Source of the DNA: an uncultured Methanoregula sp.
GTDB lineage: Archaea > Halobacteriota > Methanomicrobia > Methanomicrobiales > Methanospirillaceae
Direction of reading: 5' to 3'
Assembly (NCBI RefSeq): GCF_963667735.1
Contig: NZ_OY763919.1
Location: forward strand, 558,001 to 622,000
Length of the DNA: 64,000 nucleotides
Below are positions 7,976 to 17,690 of this stretch, piece after piece (positions within the stretch are counted from its first letter, which is position 1; each line of letters starts with the position of its first letter). Both the position numbers and the translations under genes were made by a program. The notes below the pieces were generated by a model. That model did not search any database. It saw nothing but the letters and a program-made list of their open reading frames with translations, and was not told where the DNA came from.

Positions 7976-9370
7976 TTAAATTTCGTTTCTTCTGGATGAA
8001 TGGTGACGCCGTCTGTGACCGATTATCCGTAGGATGGCAAACAGGATCAGGACGCAGACTGCACCCACGATCACCATCGTTACCAGACCCAGATCAAGGT
8101 TCTTTTCAAGAACGAGCGTGATTGAATCCGTGGCATTGCCCTGGATTACCTGCTTCTTGACCATGACGGGCTGGTACCCATCCTTTGTGGCGGTGATATT
8201 GTAAACGGTATTGAATCTCAGCCGTGCTGTATACTGGCCGTTATCATCGGTTGTTCCGGATGCATTCCCGTTCACGAGAATCGAGGCCGAAGGCACAACT
8301 TTCTGATCTTTATCACGGACAAACACTGAGAGAGCAGCGCTTTCGTGGGGCAGGGTAAATGTGTAATCCTTACCCTGATCAACAACGGTTATCACCTGGC
8401 TTGAGGGAATGTAGCCTGTTTTCTTGACTTCAAAGAGATATGCACCGGTCACAAGGCTGGGGAAATTACTCCGGCCATAGTCATTGGTTGTTCCGGATAA
8501 ACTCCCGTTGACATAAACCTCAGCACCACTCAGCGGGCTTTTGCTTTCATCGAAAACATACACAAATGCACCAATTGGAGCCTTCGACATCTCCATGGTG
8601 GATATTGCATCCGACTCACTGATGAGCCGGGTTTCGGTCACCGTCTGGTATCCCGGTTTCACAAGCTGGATAGTATACGTTTTCCCTCGTGTGACCTGAG
8701 TATTGGCAATCCCGCGGGCATCAGTTTTCCCAACAAGAACACTATCGATATGGATCTCGGCATCCGGAACTGCCAGCTTGGTATCTTTATCCGTTATGAT
8801 GAACGAGTACCGGTTTCCGGGGAGAAGCCAGTACTGGACTTCCCGGTTCTCTGCCCCCATGTCGATGGTTCCGCTGCGGGGCTGATAGTTGTTGCCGTTG
8901 ATATAAATGGAGTAGAGGGTAAGCCCGTTGACACCAAACGTTGCTGCTCCCAGACTATCCGTTTGTTTTCCCATGGTGACATTCCCAGAGGTCAGATTGA
9001 CATTGGCACCATAGACGGGTTTCAAGGTATCTGAATCATAGAGATTCACTTTAAGGGTGAGGGTTTTGCGATTCAATATTGCAAGAGCGGAGGTTGCATT
9101 TTTACTGATGGTTTGCGCCCAGTCATCATAGCCGGACATTGATATCTGGACGTTTTGATCATACTCTCCGGTATGAGTGATATATACCTGGCCATTCGCA
9201 TTGGTCCGGGCATAATCCCCGCCATTCAGGAAAACCGTTGCATGGGGAATTGTGGAGTTATCGAGATTGTCCTGCACAGTTACCAGGAGGTTCGTCGTTG
9301 CCTGTGCTGCACTGCAGAGGAGGACGAGAAACAGCAGGGCAAAAAGGAAACGATGTCTATGACTATACAT
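7976..9370 (-). CDS. Membrane-anchored surface protein with five carboxypeptidase-regulatory-like repeats
   Basis: A signal peptide (MYSHRHRF followed by a Leu/Val-rich core ending SAAQA) leads into five beta-sandwich repeats. Each has a T-[DN]-x-x-G turn (TNANGQ, TDSLGA, TDARGI, TNDYGR, TDDNGQ), as in CarboxypepD_reg/PEGA-like domains. One transmembrane helix (VTMVIVGAVCVLILFAIL) and a His/Arg-rich cytoplasmic tail close the protein. It should sit on the outer face of the membrane. The ATG at 9370 was chosen over the ATG at 9394 because an AGGTG lies about 13 nt upstream and the signal peptide is better formed. Ligand and function are unknown. Confidence 0.75.
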   Translation of the reverse strand: MYSHRHRFLFALLFLVLLCSAAQATTNLLVTVQDNLDNSTIPHATVFLNGGDYARTNANGQVYITHTGEYDQNVQISMSGYDDWAQTISKNATSALAILNRKTLTLKVNLYDSDTLKPVYGANVNLTSGNVTMGKQTDSLGAATFGVNGLTLYSIYINGNNYQPRSGTIDMGAENREVQYWLLPGNRYSFIITDKDTKLAVPDAEIHIDSVLVGKTDARGIANTQVTRGKTYTIQLVKPGYQTVTETRLISESDAISTMEMSKAPIGAFVYVFDESKSPLSGAEVYVNGSLSGTTNDYGRSNFPSLVTGAYLFEVKKTGYIPSSQVITVVDQGKDYTFTLPHESAALSVFVRDKDQKVVPSASILVNGNASGTTDDNGQYTARLRFNTVYNITATKDGYQPVMVKKQVIQGNATDSITLVLEKNLDLGLVTMVIVGAVCVLILFAILRIIGHRRRHHSSRRNEI

Positions 9371-9410
9371 GCTAAAATATCGACACCTGCTCATATATCA
9401 GCACATCGGT

Positions 9411-10934
9411 CTAAATCTCGGTAATAGAGGGGACGCGATCGAGTAACATGCCCTCGACCAGAACCGGCATAAGCCTGCGTCCCTCTTCAATGGCATTCTG
9501 AAGGCGCCATCCCCGGTCCGCATAGAGGGTGAAAAGCGGATCGCCGGATTTGACCAGTTTGCCTTTTTTTGCATGGAGCAGTATTCCGGCACCCCGATCA
9601 TGAGGAGCTCCCGCAGTGCGTGCAAGGGTTATAAGAGATCGGTTGTTCATCTCGATGACGTATCCGGATGCAGGAGATTTCACAACAAACTGGTGTTCTC
9701 CCGGGCTGATATCCGAGGATTTGACATTAGGGTCTCCGCCCTGGATCTCAATAATCCTCCGGAACTTTTCCAGCGCTTTTCCGCTGCTGAGGATCTCCTG
9801 GGCCATGGCAGTGCCGCTACCCCGGGGGGCCTTTCCGGCCATTTCAAGGGCGATACCTGCAATCGAAAGACTCTTCTGGATAAATGAATTGGGTTCAGCG
9901 GATCCTTCCAGCACGCGGAGCGCTTCGATCACTTCAAGCTTCGGGCCGATACTGTGCCCTACGGGAATATCCCCGTAGGTAAGGGCGCATTCCACTTTCA
10001 TATTAAGGCGTTCTCCCAGCTCGATAAACTCCCGGGCAAGTTTCCTTCCTTCCTGCATGGTCGCAACTTTGGTATGCTGCCCTACGGGAATATCGATAAC
10101 AACAAGATTTGCCCCGACTGCAAATTTTTTTGCCATGACACTTGCAAGCATCTGCCCCCGGGCATCAATCTTAAACGGGTACTCCTGAATGATAATGCGA
10201 TCATCGGCGGGTGCAATGTTTGTGGCACCCCCCCAGACGATACATCCCCCGACTTTCTCGGTCATCTGCTGCACTTCCCCGGAAGAGAACTCAACAAATG
10301 CAAGCACTTCCATGAGGTCGGCAGTTCCTCCCGCACCGGTGATAGCCCGGGAACTGGTTTTTGGGATTTTCAAGCCGCTTGCAGCAATAACAGGAACGAC
10401 GAGGAATGAGATCTTGTTGCCGGGAACTCCACCAATGGAATGTTTATCAACAATAGGCCGGGAAGGGAATTTTATCTGTTCTCCCGTCTCCACCATTGCC
10501 CGGGTAAGGTTCTCCACTTCATCCATATCGAGAGGGTTGACATAGGATGCCGTGATGAAGGCAGTAAGTTCTGCTGGAGAGAGATCATCGCTGACAACAT
10601 CCCGGATGATAGTGAGGGTCTCCTCTTTTGTCAGCCGGCCGCCATCCATCTTCTTCTTGATAAAATCCAGGGATGCGGGCCTGCCGGCTTCCCGGACCTC
10701 AATCGGATCACCGTCATCAAGATGAAGGCGTTCATTGGTTATCCGGAAGATGCCGCCGGTTCCCTGCTGGGCAATAGTTGACGTGGTTTCCACAAACGCA
10801 GCAACAGAAATGCCATTTTTCGGATTGATAATCTGAACACGGTCCCCATTCATTACACCGATACTGCGGGCATCGAGCCGGTTGAGAAGAATACCCCGTG
10901 TTGCAATATCCAGGACTTTTGCGGTCAGTTTCAT
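9411..10934 (-). CDS. deoA: AMP phosphorylase
   Basis: Archaeal AMP phosphorylase converts AMP plus phosphate to adenine and ribose-1,5-bisphosphate, the entry of the archaeal nucleotide-salvage route to type III RuBisCO. The roughly 507-residue protein is of the size of archaeal AMP/thymidine phosphorylases. It has the N-terminal beta domain and then the phosphorylase core with [30 protein letters not shown] and the C-terminal domain with [24 protein letters not shown] start 12 nt upstream is possible, but the ATG at 10934 follows an AGGTGTGAT ribosome-binding-like site. The other genes of the pathway are not in this window. Confidence 0.9.
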   Translation of the reverse strand: MKLTAKVLDIATRGILLNRLDARSIGVMNGDRVQIINPKNGISVAAFVETTSTIAQQGTGGIFRITNERLHLDDGDPIEVREAGRPASLDFIKKKMDGGRLTKEETLTIIRDVVSDDLSPAELTAFITASYVNPLDMDEVENLTRAMVETGEQIKFPSRPIVDKHSIGGVPGNKISFLVVPVIAASGLKIPKTSSRAITGAGGTADLMEVLAFVEFSSGEVQQMTEKVGGCIVWGGATNIAPADDRIIIQEYPFKIDARGQMLASVMAKKFAVGANLVVIDIPVGQHTKVATMQEGRKLAREFIELGERLNMKVECALTYGDIPVGHSIGPKLEVIEALRVLEGSAEPNSFIQKSLSIAGIALEMAGKAPRGSGTAMAQEILSSGKALEKFRRIIEIQGGDPNVKSSDISPGEHQFVVKSPASGYVIEMNNRSLITLARTAGAPHDRGAGILLHAKKGKLVKSGDPLFTLYADRGWRLQNAIEEGRRLMPVLVEGMLLDRVPSITEI

Positions 10935-11096
10935 GGGAGGAATCACACCTGGGCTAACATCCGCAAGGAGGATGTTTCACTCATTTACCTTGCCCACTTG
11001 GAAGATATAAATGTGCCAGTGACAGGAAGAAAAAACAACAAAAACCGCACCGGAAAACCCGGTGAGAATCAATTCAAAAAAAAATTAGATTTTAAG

Positions 11097-13901
11097 TTAG
11101 TGCCTGCGCACGACGATGAATGCAACTGCACCGAGACCAATCAGGGCAATCAGTGCACCGTAGCCGGGCGACTTGGTGGTCGGGACCGGGGTTGCAACGG
11201 TGGTGGGTGCCTTGGTGGGTGCTGCAGTGGTAACGGGTGCTGCAGTGGTTGCAACGACGGTCGGGACTGCGGTTGGGGCAGATCCTTCAAGGACGTTGAA
11301 CAGTGCAGAGTCGCTGGCTGCAGTTACGAGTACTCCCTGCATGGTGACAAGGTACTCGTCGGGTTTGAATGCTGATGCATCAACATCGTACGAGAGCGCG
11401 TTCAGGCCGCTGTCGCCCTTCTTGACCTTGATGGTCTGGCCTGCGCCGCTGAACTCACCGCTCTGGGACTTCTGAGTCGGCTTGAATGATGATGAAACGA
11501 CCTGGACGAGTACGTCGTCATCTACTGCAAGGTTGGTGGTCGCAGTGATGGTGAACTTGTCGCCGACGTGCTTGTCGCTGATCGGTGCGATGGTGATCTT
11601 GGGGGTCTCAACAATGAACTGGAGCTTGGTGTAGGTATCATCGACGTTGGGGTCGTTGATTCCCTGGACAAGTGCCTCAGCTGCATCGGAGCCCTGGAGA
11701 CTTCCTGCTCCGAGGAGCGTGAAGACCTTGGTTCCAGTACCGGCTACGCCGAGCTGCATGTTCGTGACAACGGTCTTGCCGGAGTCAGTGCCAGTTCCTG
11801 CGGTGGGAACAACATCGAAGATGGTGTTCTGCATCGGGTGCTGGACAACGACGAAGTACTGACCTGCATACATGCCGCCGGTGGTTGTCCGGGTGATCTC
11901 GTACTTGAACGAGCCGTCAGAGTTGACTGCTTCGGTCTTGACATCGGCTGCTTCCTTGGGGTAGTTCTTACCAAGGACCCAGATCTGGACACCCTTCGGG
12001 GGCTGGCCTTCTGCAATACCGGTGATGAATACCTTGTCACCCTGTGCTACAGTTGACTGGGATGCAGTTGCGGAAACGAACGGCTTCTTGATGACAATCG
12101 ATACAGTGCCGAATGCTGCTGAGCCAAGGTTCTCCTTGTTCTTGGGCTGGCTTACTGCATAGATGGTGTATGAACCTGCATCAAGTGCATAGTTTGCAGT
12201 TCCCCACTTCCAGGACCAGGTGTTGTCGCCCTGGACATCTACTGCCTGGAAGGTCGAGGCTACGCCGTCAGTGACTGCGTTTGCCCTCGGGTTGGTGTTT
12301 GCAATGTTTGCACCGTTGGTCGGCAGGTTGGGTCCAATGAGGAACAGGTAGGTCTTGTAGGTTTCAGTGTTAGTACCGGAGAACTTGATCTCTTCTCCAA
12401 GGTAGTAGCTCTGGTCGCCGGCTGCCACGATGGTGACTGCGCCCTTCTCGACCTTCACGTCAACCTCGTCGCTCTTCCACTGGTTGGCAGAGTCCCACTT
12501 CTCAACATGGATCGTGTACTTCTGTGCCTTGGTCCAGTTGTTGGTAAGGAACTCGACAGTCCTGGTTCCGGATACTGACGTGGTGACGTTGGCGTTCACG
12601 TATGAACCGTAACCGAGCGTGTTAGCAGACGTTTCACCGAGGGTGCCGTGTGCTACATCATCCCAGACTCTGGTTAACGTGGATCCTGCATTCTGGTAGT
12701 TGTACCCACCAGAGGAAATTCCACTGTTTGTACCATTGTATACAAGAGGTCCAGTCGAGGTCCAGACTTGGTCGAACTTGACTCCATCCTGGTTCGCGTT
12801 GATGTACGGGGGCTGGTTGTCGTAAGTGCCCGCCATGGTGCTGGTTCCCTTGACCCATACGTGGTAGAGGGTGTTGGGCTTGCCGGTGATGGTGATCGAG
12901 AACGGCTTGCTGCGGACAACGGAATCCTTGTTGGCCTCAACCTTCAGCGTGTCGGAGACGAGCTGGATGGTCTGGGTTGCGGATACAGTCTTGCCGGTGT
13001 AATCTGCACCTGCATTCTTGTAGTTGTCCTTCATGTTGTTCAGCTTGGACTCAGCGGTAACCGTGTAGGTTCCGACCGGGTACGCATACTGACCGTTGAC
13101 GAGTGCACCGGTTGACCAGTTGGACTCAGTGGCCGCGTTGGTCAGGCCCCACTTCCAGGTTGCTGCAGATACGTTCTGCTGGGTAATCGCAATTGCCTGG
13201 GTTGCAACGTTGTTTACATTGTTTGCATTCCAGAGTGCCGTGTAAGTCGTTCCGGACTCGTCCTTGACCTTGATATCAAGGTAGCCGTCAGTCTGGGTGT
13301 TGCCACCAACAGTGCCGTGGGATGCCATGTCGTTCCAGACAGGTGTACGGTACCTGCTGTCAAGTGCGTTCCACATGTTGGTCTCAATTGCGAAACCAAG
13401 TGCCTCACCCTGCGGAACTGACTTGCCGGTCATGTCCGTGTTCTGGGTGAAGTCCCAGATCTTGACAGCCAGGGTCGGGTCTGCAACCGTGAAGATTGCG
13501 GGAGTACATGCACGCTGCGTGGACTGGTTGACGATATACCAGTTACCGGTGTAGCCAACAAAGGTGTTGGGAGCTACAGTGAACGAGTTGTTCTGGCCGA
13601 CCAGGTTGGCAGTGGTCGTCGGGTTGGTGTTCTGCAGGTTTGCTGCAGATGCCCACCAGCCGATTGTACCGGCTGTTGCATCGGCACCGCCTCTAAGAGA
13701 CGGATCGGTGGTAGATGCACCCTGAGAATATAATCCGCCCATCTGTGCAATAGAGACATTCAGTCCCTGCTCTCCAATAAACACTGTTGCACCCTGACTG
13801 ATGTTGTACGAAGTGTTGTAGAACGATGCCGATACCGGCATTACTGCAACAAGCACAAACAGCGCAAGGGCAATCAGTGCGATAGTAAATCGCTTAGTCA
13901 T
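11097..13901 (-). CDS. S-layer family surface glycoprotein with C-terminal sorting signal
   Basis: The 934-residue protein begins with a signal peptide (MTKRFTIALIALALFVLVAV...SASF) and the segment ISQGATVFIGEQGLNVS, typical of N-terminal DUF3821-like domains in Methanomicrobiales surface proteins. A long beta-rich, Thr/Asn-rich ectodomain with many N-x-[ST] sequons follows. The C-terminus has a Thr/Pro/Ala stalk, then SPGYGALIALIGLGAVAF and VRRH, resembling a PGF-CTERM archaeosortase signal with PGY in place of PGF. The ATG at 13901 was chosen over an upstream ATG because GGAGGA sits directly before it. It is probably a major cell-envelope protein. Confidence 0.85.
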   Translation of the reverse strand: MTKRFTIALIALALFVLVAVMPVSASFYNTSYNISQGATVFIGEQGLNVSIAQMGGLYSQGASTTDPSLRGGADATAGTIGWWASAANLQNTNPTTTANLVGQNNSFTVAPNTFVGYTGNWYIVNQSTQRACTPAIFTVADPTLAVKIWDFTQNTDMTGKSVPQGEALGFAIETNMWNALDSRYRTPVWNDMASHGTVGGNTQTDGYLDIKVKDESGTTYTALWNANNVNNVATQAIAITQQNVSAATWKWGLTNAATESNWSTGALVNGQYAYPVGTYTVTAESKLNNMKDNYKNAGADYTGKTVSATQTIQLVSDTLKVEANKDSVVRSKPFSITITGKPNTLYHVWVKGTSTMAGTYDNQPPYINANQDGVKFDQVWTSTGPLVYNGTNSGISSGGYNYQNAGSTLTRVWDDVAHGTLGETSANTLGYGSYVNANVTTSVSGTRTVEFLTNNWTKAQKYTIHVEKWDSANQWKSDEVDVKVEKGAVTIVAAGDQSYYLGEEIKFSGTNTETYKTYLFLIGPNLPTNGANIANTNPRANAVTDGVASTFQAVDVQGDNTWSWKWGTANYALDAGSYTIYAVSQPKNKENLGSAAFGTVSIVIKKPFVSATASQSTVAQGDKVFITGIAEGQPPKGVQIWVLGKNYPKEAADVKTEAVNSDGSFKYEITRTTTGGMYAGQYFVVVQHPMQNTIFDVVPTAGTGTDSGKTVVTNMQLGVAGTGTKVFTLLGAGSLQGSDAAEALVQGINDPNVDDTYTKLQFIVETPKITIAPISDKHVGDKFTITATTNLAVDDDVLVQVVSSSFKPTQKSQSGEFSGAGQTIKVKKGDSGLNALSYDVDASAFKPDEYLVTMQGVLVTAASDSALFNVLEGSAPTAVPTVVATTAAPVTTAAPTKAPTTVATPVPTTKSPGYGALIALIGLGAVAFIVVRRH

Positions 13902-13910
13902 TGATTCAAT

Positions 13911-14042
13911 TCCTCCAAAGATTACATCATACAATTCAAGCCGTGAATCGATTTCGACAAATGCCGAATAACGATTCTACGAGCCCCATACTCCGTTTTG
14001 ACGGAATATGGAAGAGTATTTGTAAAAGAGCTAATATATCCT
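13911..14042 (-). promoter_or_regulatory. S-layer gene promoter and leader
   Basis: On the minus strand a GGAGGA ribosome-binding site at 13911-13916 precedes the ATG by 9 nt. An ATATATTA-like TATA element lies at about 14030-14040. The implied transcript has a leader of about 100 nt, plausible for a highly expressed surface-protein gene. An inverted stretch CATACTCCGTTTTGACGGAATATG is broken by mismatches at about 13985-14010, within the leader. Confidence 0.4.
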
Positions 14043-14445
14043 TTGTGGTTGTTTTTACTCAGGATTTTAACTTCAATTTCTGGCTTAATTTGAGATTTGA
14101 CGAAAATTTATGGCTTTTTCTCACAGGATTCTGCACCCGGGGGGGATTGCTCTATATCCAGCCTGGCTATAGTGCTTGTATAAATGTCGCGCATTCACCG
14201 GATCACATAACACCCGCCCGACATCTGGTTTATCTCAGGCATCCACGGAACAAGTTGCCAATGAATTATTAAATCACGTAAATGAAGTAAATCTTTCTGC
14301 ATAGTACATGATATAATAAGAACCATTGAACCATCGCATATCGCACATACTAATTAGCAGATGGATACGAAATTCCCATGAACATTACAATTCCCCCTCA
14401 TCCAAATGCAACAATTATACAATATAATGGGACACACCTATCAGC
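14043..14445 (+). promoter_or_regulatory. Intergenic region with probable thyA promoter
   Basis: Most of this 400-nt stretch shows no gene. Its right end carries TTATACAATATAA at 14415-14427, a good TATA box. It lies only about 20-30 nt before the thyA ATG at 14446, with no Shine-Dalgarno sequence between. thyA mRNA may therefore be leaderless or nearly so. Confidence 0.45.
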
Positions 14446-15171
14446 ATGAGAATCATCCGGGCACCCAGTATCGGGAAGGCACACGAGCTGGTCGTCAAAA
14501 TGATCCTTGAGAAAGGCTGGCTCCTCCGGACCGAAGATGCTGAAGCCACGGTGGAATTCGAAGAGATCGCATTGCAGGTAGATACCCCTCTTGCTGAACT
14601 GATGACAAGCCCGAGCTCCAGGTTCCAGCAGAGATTTGTAGAACAGTACGCAAAAGACCTGTTGCAGGGCTCGCACGCTTCCTTTGAATACGACTATCAC
14701 GGACGGTTATTCGACTGGGGTGAACGGCTGGTGTCGGAAGGCCAGCCGGTACATGTCGACCAGATCGCCTATATTGTCGAAAAACTGAGATCATCCCCGG
14801 AGACCCGGCGGGCCATAGCTATAACCTGGAACCCGGTTATTGATGAAAAACTCGATGACTGTCCCTGCCTCCAGCTGGTCCAGTGCGTTGTCCGCGATGG
14901 CAAACTGGATATGCGGGTGATCTTCCGGTCGAACGATATGCTGACCGCAGCCGGAGCCAACATGTATGCCCTTGTCCAGCTCCAGAAGTCCATCGCCGAC
15001 CAGCTGGGGCTTCCCTGCGGCACCTATACCCACATCTCCCTTGTTCCCCACATTTATTATATCCGGGATATCCACGACATCGAGCCGTTCTGCGGCAAAG
15101 GATCCCTGATACAGCCGATCCGGGAAGTCTGCCTCGCCTGCAAACGATGTGACCGGGCCAAATCAGTCTGA
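14446..15171 (+). CDS. thyA: Thymidylate synthase, archaeal ThyA type
   Basis: The enzyme makes dTMP from dUMP using a methylene-folate or methylene-pterin. The 241-residue protein is of the short archaeal ThyA class. The nucleophile region reads DDCPCLQLVQ (C139, C141) and is followed by the dUMP-binding stretch IFRSNDMLTAAGANMYALVQLQ in shortened family form (RSND at 161-164). The C-terminal CLACKRCD adds a Cys-rich end of unclear role. It is placed between the divergent S-layer gene and tRNA-Gln and appears to be a single-gene unit. Confidence 0.85.
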   Translation: MRIIRAPSIGKAHELVVKMILEKGWLLRTEDAEATVEFEEIALQVDTPLAELMTSPSSRFQQRFVEQYAKDLLQGSHASFEYDYHGRLFDWGERLVSEGQPVHVDQIAYIVEKLRSSPETRRAIAITWNPVIDEKLDDCPCLQLVQCVVRDGKLDMRVIFRSNDMLTAAGANMYALVQLQKSIADQLGLPCGTYTHISLVPHIYYIRDIHDIEPFCGKGSLIQPIREVCLACKRCDRAKSV

Positions 15172-15234
15172 CCGATCCGGGGCGGACTTCCGTCACCTTA
15201 ATTAAGCAACAGCCTCATAAAATATGAGGCACAA

Positions 15235-15307
15235 AGCCCGGTAGTGTAGCGGTCAATCATGGGGGACTCTGGATCCCCCGACAGCAGTTCGAATCTGCTC
15301 CGGGCTA
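15235..15307 (+). tRNA. tRNA-Gln (anticodon CTG)
   Basis: Acceptor AGCCCGG/CCGGGCT, anticodon stem GGGGA/TCCCC with loop CTCTGGA (anticodon CTG), and T arm AGCAG-TTCGAAT-CTGCT all fold. The discriminator is A and no CCA is encoded. A T-rich stretch follows. Confidence 0.88.
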
Positions 15308-15363
15308 TTTCTTTTGCTATCTTTTTCACGTACGAAAGGATCCGTACAAAAAAGGGGAACTGG

Positions 15364-16083
15364 TTATGCAATCAGTGCCGGCAGGATGCAGCAGAGAAAA
15401 ATCGCGCCAAAGGTTCCCGCACCCCCGATACTGACCACGGGGATTTCAATCTCTTTTATTCCAATGAGGTGTGCCAGGTTCCCGCCGATCAGGGTCCCAA
15501 GGATCCCACCGGCGCATGCAATCACGGCTGCTGCAAGTCCTGTTCCATTAGCGATGAGGACCGAGACAAGAAGTGCCGTCAGCGCCGGAATGAGCAGGGA
15601 GACCCGGAGACCATATCCTTCGATCATCCGGGTTGAGACGAACGATACACCGGCAACTACCGCAATGCAGAGTGCAGCCTGCGGGAGGAGGGAGTTGCCG
15701 ACAGCCGGGATTGCCTGATACAACAGGTAGATTGCGATACAGACGGGAATGATCGCACCCCCGAGATTAACCGCGATCCGGGTTTCCCAGACCTGCTGCG
15801 ACATGAAAGGTGTCGGGATATCGAACCCGACAGGAGTTTCTCCGGAGACCCGGATCATATCGCGCTTCATCCGGTACACCGGAATATTAACAAAACTCCC
15901 AACCAGCATCAGCAGGACAACCGCTATCGCTGCCACCCAGGAAAAACCGAGCCTTGTGAATGCCGCACCGATAATCCCCAGAAGAAGGAGCGGGATCAGG
16001 ACAATTACGAGGATGACCAGGAGAATAAGCACAAAAATTGGAAGAGCTCCCGCCCCGGTATACACCCGGATCCCGTCACCCAT
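15364..16083 (-). CDS. DUF1614-like integral membrane protein
   Basis: The 239-residue protein has about seven hydrophobic segments, with a short charged loop containing YRMKRDMIRVSGETPVGFDI and a conserved-looking small-residue C-terminal half (GGILGTLIGGNLAHLIGI). It resembles the archaeal DUF1614 membrane family, whose function is unknown. Its start overlaps the end of flpA by 8 bp, and a strong GGAGGGGTGA lies just upstream of the ATG. It is therefore translated as the last gene of the nop5-flpA operon. Confidence 0.7.
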   Translation of the reverse strand: MGDGIRVYTGAGALPIFVLILLVILVIVLIPLLLLGIIGAAFTRLGFSWVAAIAVVLLMLVGSFVNIPVYRMKRDMIRVSGETPVGFDIPTPFMSQQVWETRIAVNLGGAIIPVCIAIYLLYQAIPAVGNSLLPQAALCIAVVAGVSFVSTRMIEGYGLRVSLLIPALTALLVSVLIANGTGLAAAVIACAGGILGTLIGGNLAHLIGIKEIEIPVVSIGGAGTFGAIFLCCILPALIA

Positions 16084-16711
16084 TGTTCACCCCTCCCTTG
16101 CGTCCAGCCCCGGGTTTTGTACAGACTATGGCTGCATGATCCTGGTGATACGGAGTCAGCCAGACCTGTTCCATGACGAAAAGACCCGCGGCTTCGAGGA
16201 TTGCAACCGTATCCTGGAATACCTCACCGGGAGTTTTTCGTATATCGACACTCCGCGTCTTGAGCATGAGGATCAGCGTTCCCCCTTCTTTGAGGAACGC
16301 GCAGTTCCTGATCGCAATTTCCGCCTGGTCCGGCTGGGCAACATCCTGGTAAAGCAGGTCAACGGCTTCCACAAGAGGTGCGTACTGCTCCGGCCGGCAT
16401 GCATCGGCCATGATCGGCACGATGTTTTTACGCCGACGGGCCACTTCCAGCATATCCTGCATGGGGTGCGGGGCGAATTCCACCGCATAGACTACTTCCG
16501 TGTAATCCGCAACGTGGGAGACGGTCGTACCATTCGCTGCTCCGAGATAGAGAACCCGCATCCCCGGTGTCAGTTCCACACCGGTGCCGACATAGTACAA
16601 TGCTGCAAGCTTGCTCCGGTACGGATCCCAGACCCGGGCGCCAGCGAGCATGCGCTCGCCATAGACACCCCCCTCGCCACGGGATACCAGAACGTCACCA
16701 ATCCGGATCAT
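16076..16711 (-). CDS. flpA: Fibrillarin-like rRNA/tRNA 2'-O-methyltransferase
   Basis: FlpA is the catalytic subunit of the box C/D guide RNP that methylates ribose 2'-OH groups of rRNA and tRNA. At 211 residues it is of normal archaeal size. It shows GERMLAGARVWDPYRSKLAA, the SAM-binding motif VLYLGAANGTTVSHVAD, VYAVEFAPHPMQDML and VDLLYQDVAQPDQAEI. It overlaps nop5 upstream by 4 bp (ATGA type) and the DUF1614 gene downstream by 8 bp, so the three are co-transcribed. Confidence 0.95.
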   Translation of the reverse strand: MIRIGDVLVSRGEGGVYGERMLAGARVWDPYRSKLAALYYVGTGVELTPGMRVLYLGAANGTTVSHVADYTEVVYAVEFAPHPMQDMLEVARRRKNIVPIMADACRPEQYAPLVEAVDLLYQDVAQPDQAEIAIRNCAFLKEGGTLILMLKTRSVDIRKTPGEVFQDTVAILEAAGLFVMEQVWLTPYHQDHAAIVCTKPGAGRKGGVNNG

Positions 16712-17583
16712 GGCTGCTCCTTTCCAGGTGTGATGGTTCCCACAGCATCAATCCTCTCCTGGGCTTTTTCAAGGAATTCCGGTACTGCCACGCCTCGGAA
16801 GTAATCGAGCCGGGCAGCGATTGCCAGTTTTCCTGCAAGAACCCGGGCCACCTTCCCGCGAACCTCGCGGGGTGCATTGTGAACCCGCCGGTGCTGGAAG
16901 ATGATCCCGTGCTTGGGAGACGGGGACTTTGTCCTCAGGTGAGCAAAAAGCGCTGTTCGGGCGCCCAGGACCTGGATCACGCTTGCCGGGAGCCGGGAGA
17001 GCGGGAGAAGACCGCCGGCTTGAGCCATGAGCCGGGCCGCAACAAGTCCTCCGATCAGGGCACTGGTGTTGGGCATCACCCGGTTTGCCCGGTCGGAGAC
17101 CTCGCGGGCAAGATCGGTCCTCGCACCGGCCAGTTGTTCGATCTGGCCGGCAGTCCTGCCGAGGGCTCCGCGCCCTTTCATGGCGATGGTTTTGATGAGG
17201 ACATGGGCCGGGGTTTTCCGGTATTTCCGGGAGAAGGTGGGGTGCCGCACCTGGTGCCATTCCGCAACCCGCTCGGAGAGCAGGTTGATGACATCGTCTA
17301 TCTCGTCCAGAGTCCGGACCATCTGGAGGAGCTCGGCATCCTTGACGGCGTACCGGTCCCGGATCTCCTGCTCTGCTGCAAAAAAACAGACTTCCCGCAA
17401 AGCAGAGAGGTAGTCTTCCCGGCTGGTGCAGATCCCGCATTCCCGGGCATCCTCCCAGGCAAGAGGGACAAAGTCCTCAAGGTTCGTACGGAGAGCCGCG
17501 ACCCGATCCGCCCGCAACGGAACATCTCCTAAAAAGGGCGTGCAGACACCATCTTCCAGATCGCCGAACCAGTAGGACCGCAT
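16708..17583 (-). CDS. nop5: Nop5 (aNop56/58) box C/D RNP scaffold protein
   Basis: Nop5 bridges fibrillarin and the L7Ae-bound guide RNA. The 291-residue protein has an N-terminal fibrillarin-binding part, a coiled-coil middle (DEIDDVINLLSERVAEWHQ...) and the C-terminal Nop domain with MPNTSALIGGLVAARLMAQAGG and HLRTKSPSPKHGIIFQHRRV. It is shorter than many archaeal homologues because the N-terminal domain is compact. Adjacency to flpA in the same order is conserved in archaea. Confidence 0.92.
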   Translation of the reverse strand: MRSYWFGDLEDGVCTPFLGDVPLRADRVAALRTNLEDFVPLAWEDARECGICTSREDYLSALREVCFFAAEQEIRDRYAVKDAELLQMVRTLDEIDDVINLLSERVAEWHQVRHPTFSRKYRKTPAHVLIKTIAMKGRGALGRTAGQIEQLAGARTDLAREVSDRANRVMPNTSALIGGLVAARLMAQAGGLLPLSRLPASVIQVLGARTALFAHLRTKSPSPKHGIIFQHRRVHNAPREVRGKVARVLAGKLAIAARLDYFRGVAVPEFLEKAQERIDAVGTITPGKEQP

Positions 17584-17690
17584 ATCAGAAAAGTAAGGAT
17601 GCCGGGGAGTATAAAGATCGCATATCCCGTCAACAGTAACGGGTCAGCTATGAAGGATCTTGGGGTAGGACCAGAGGATCGATTTTCTAA

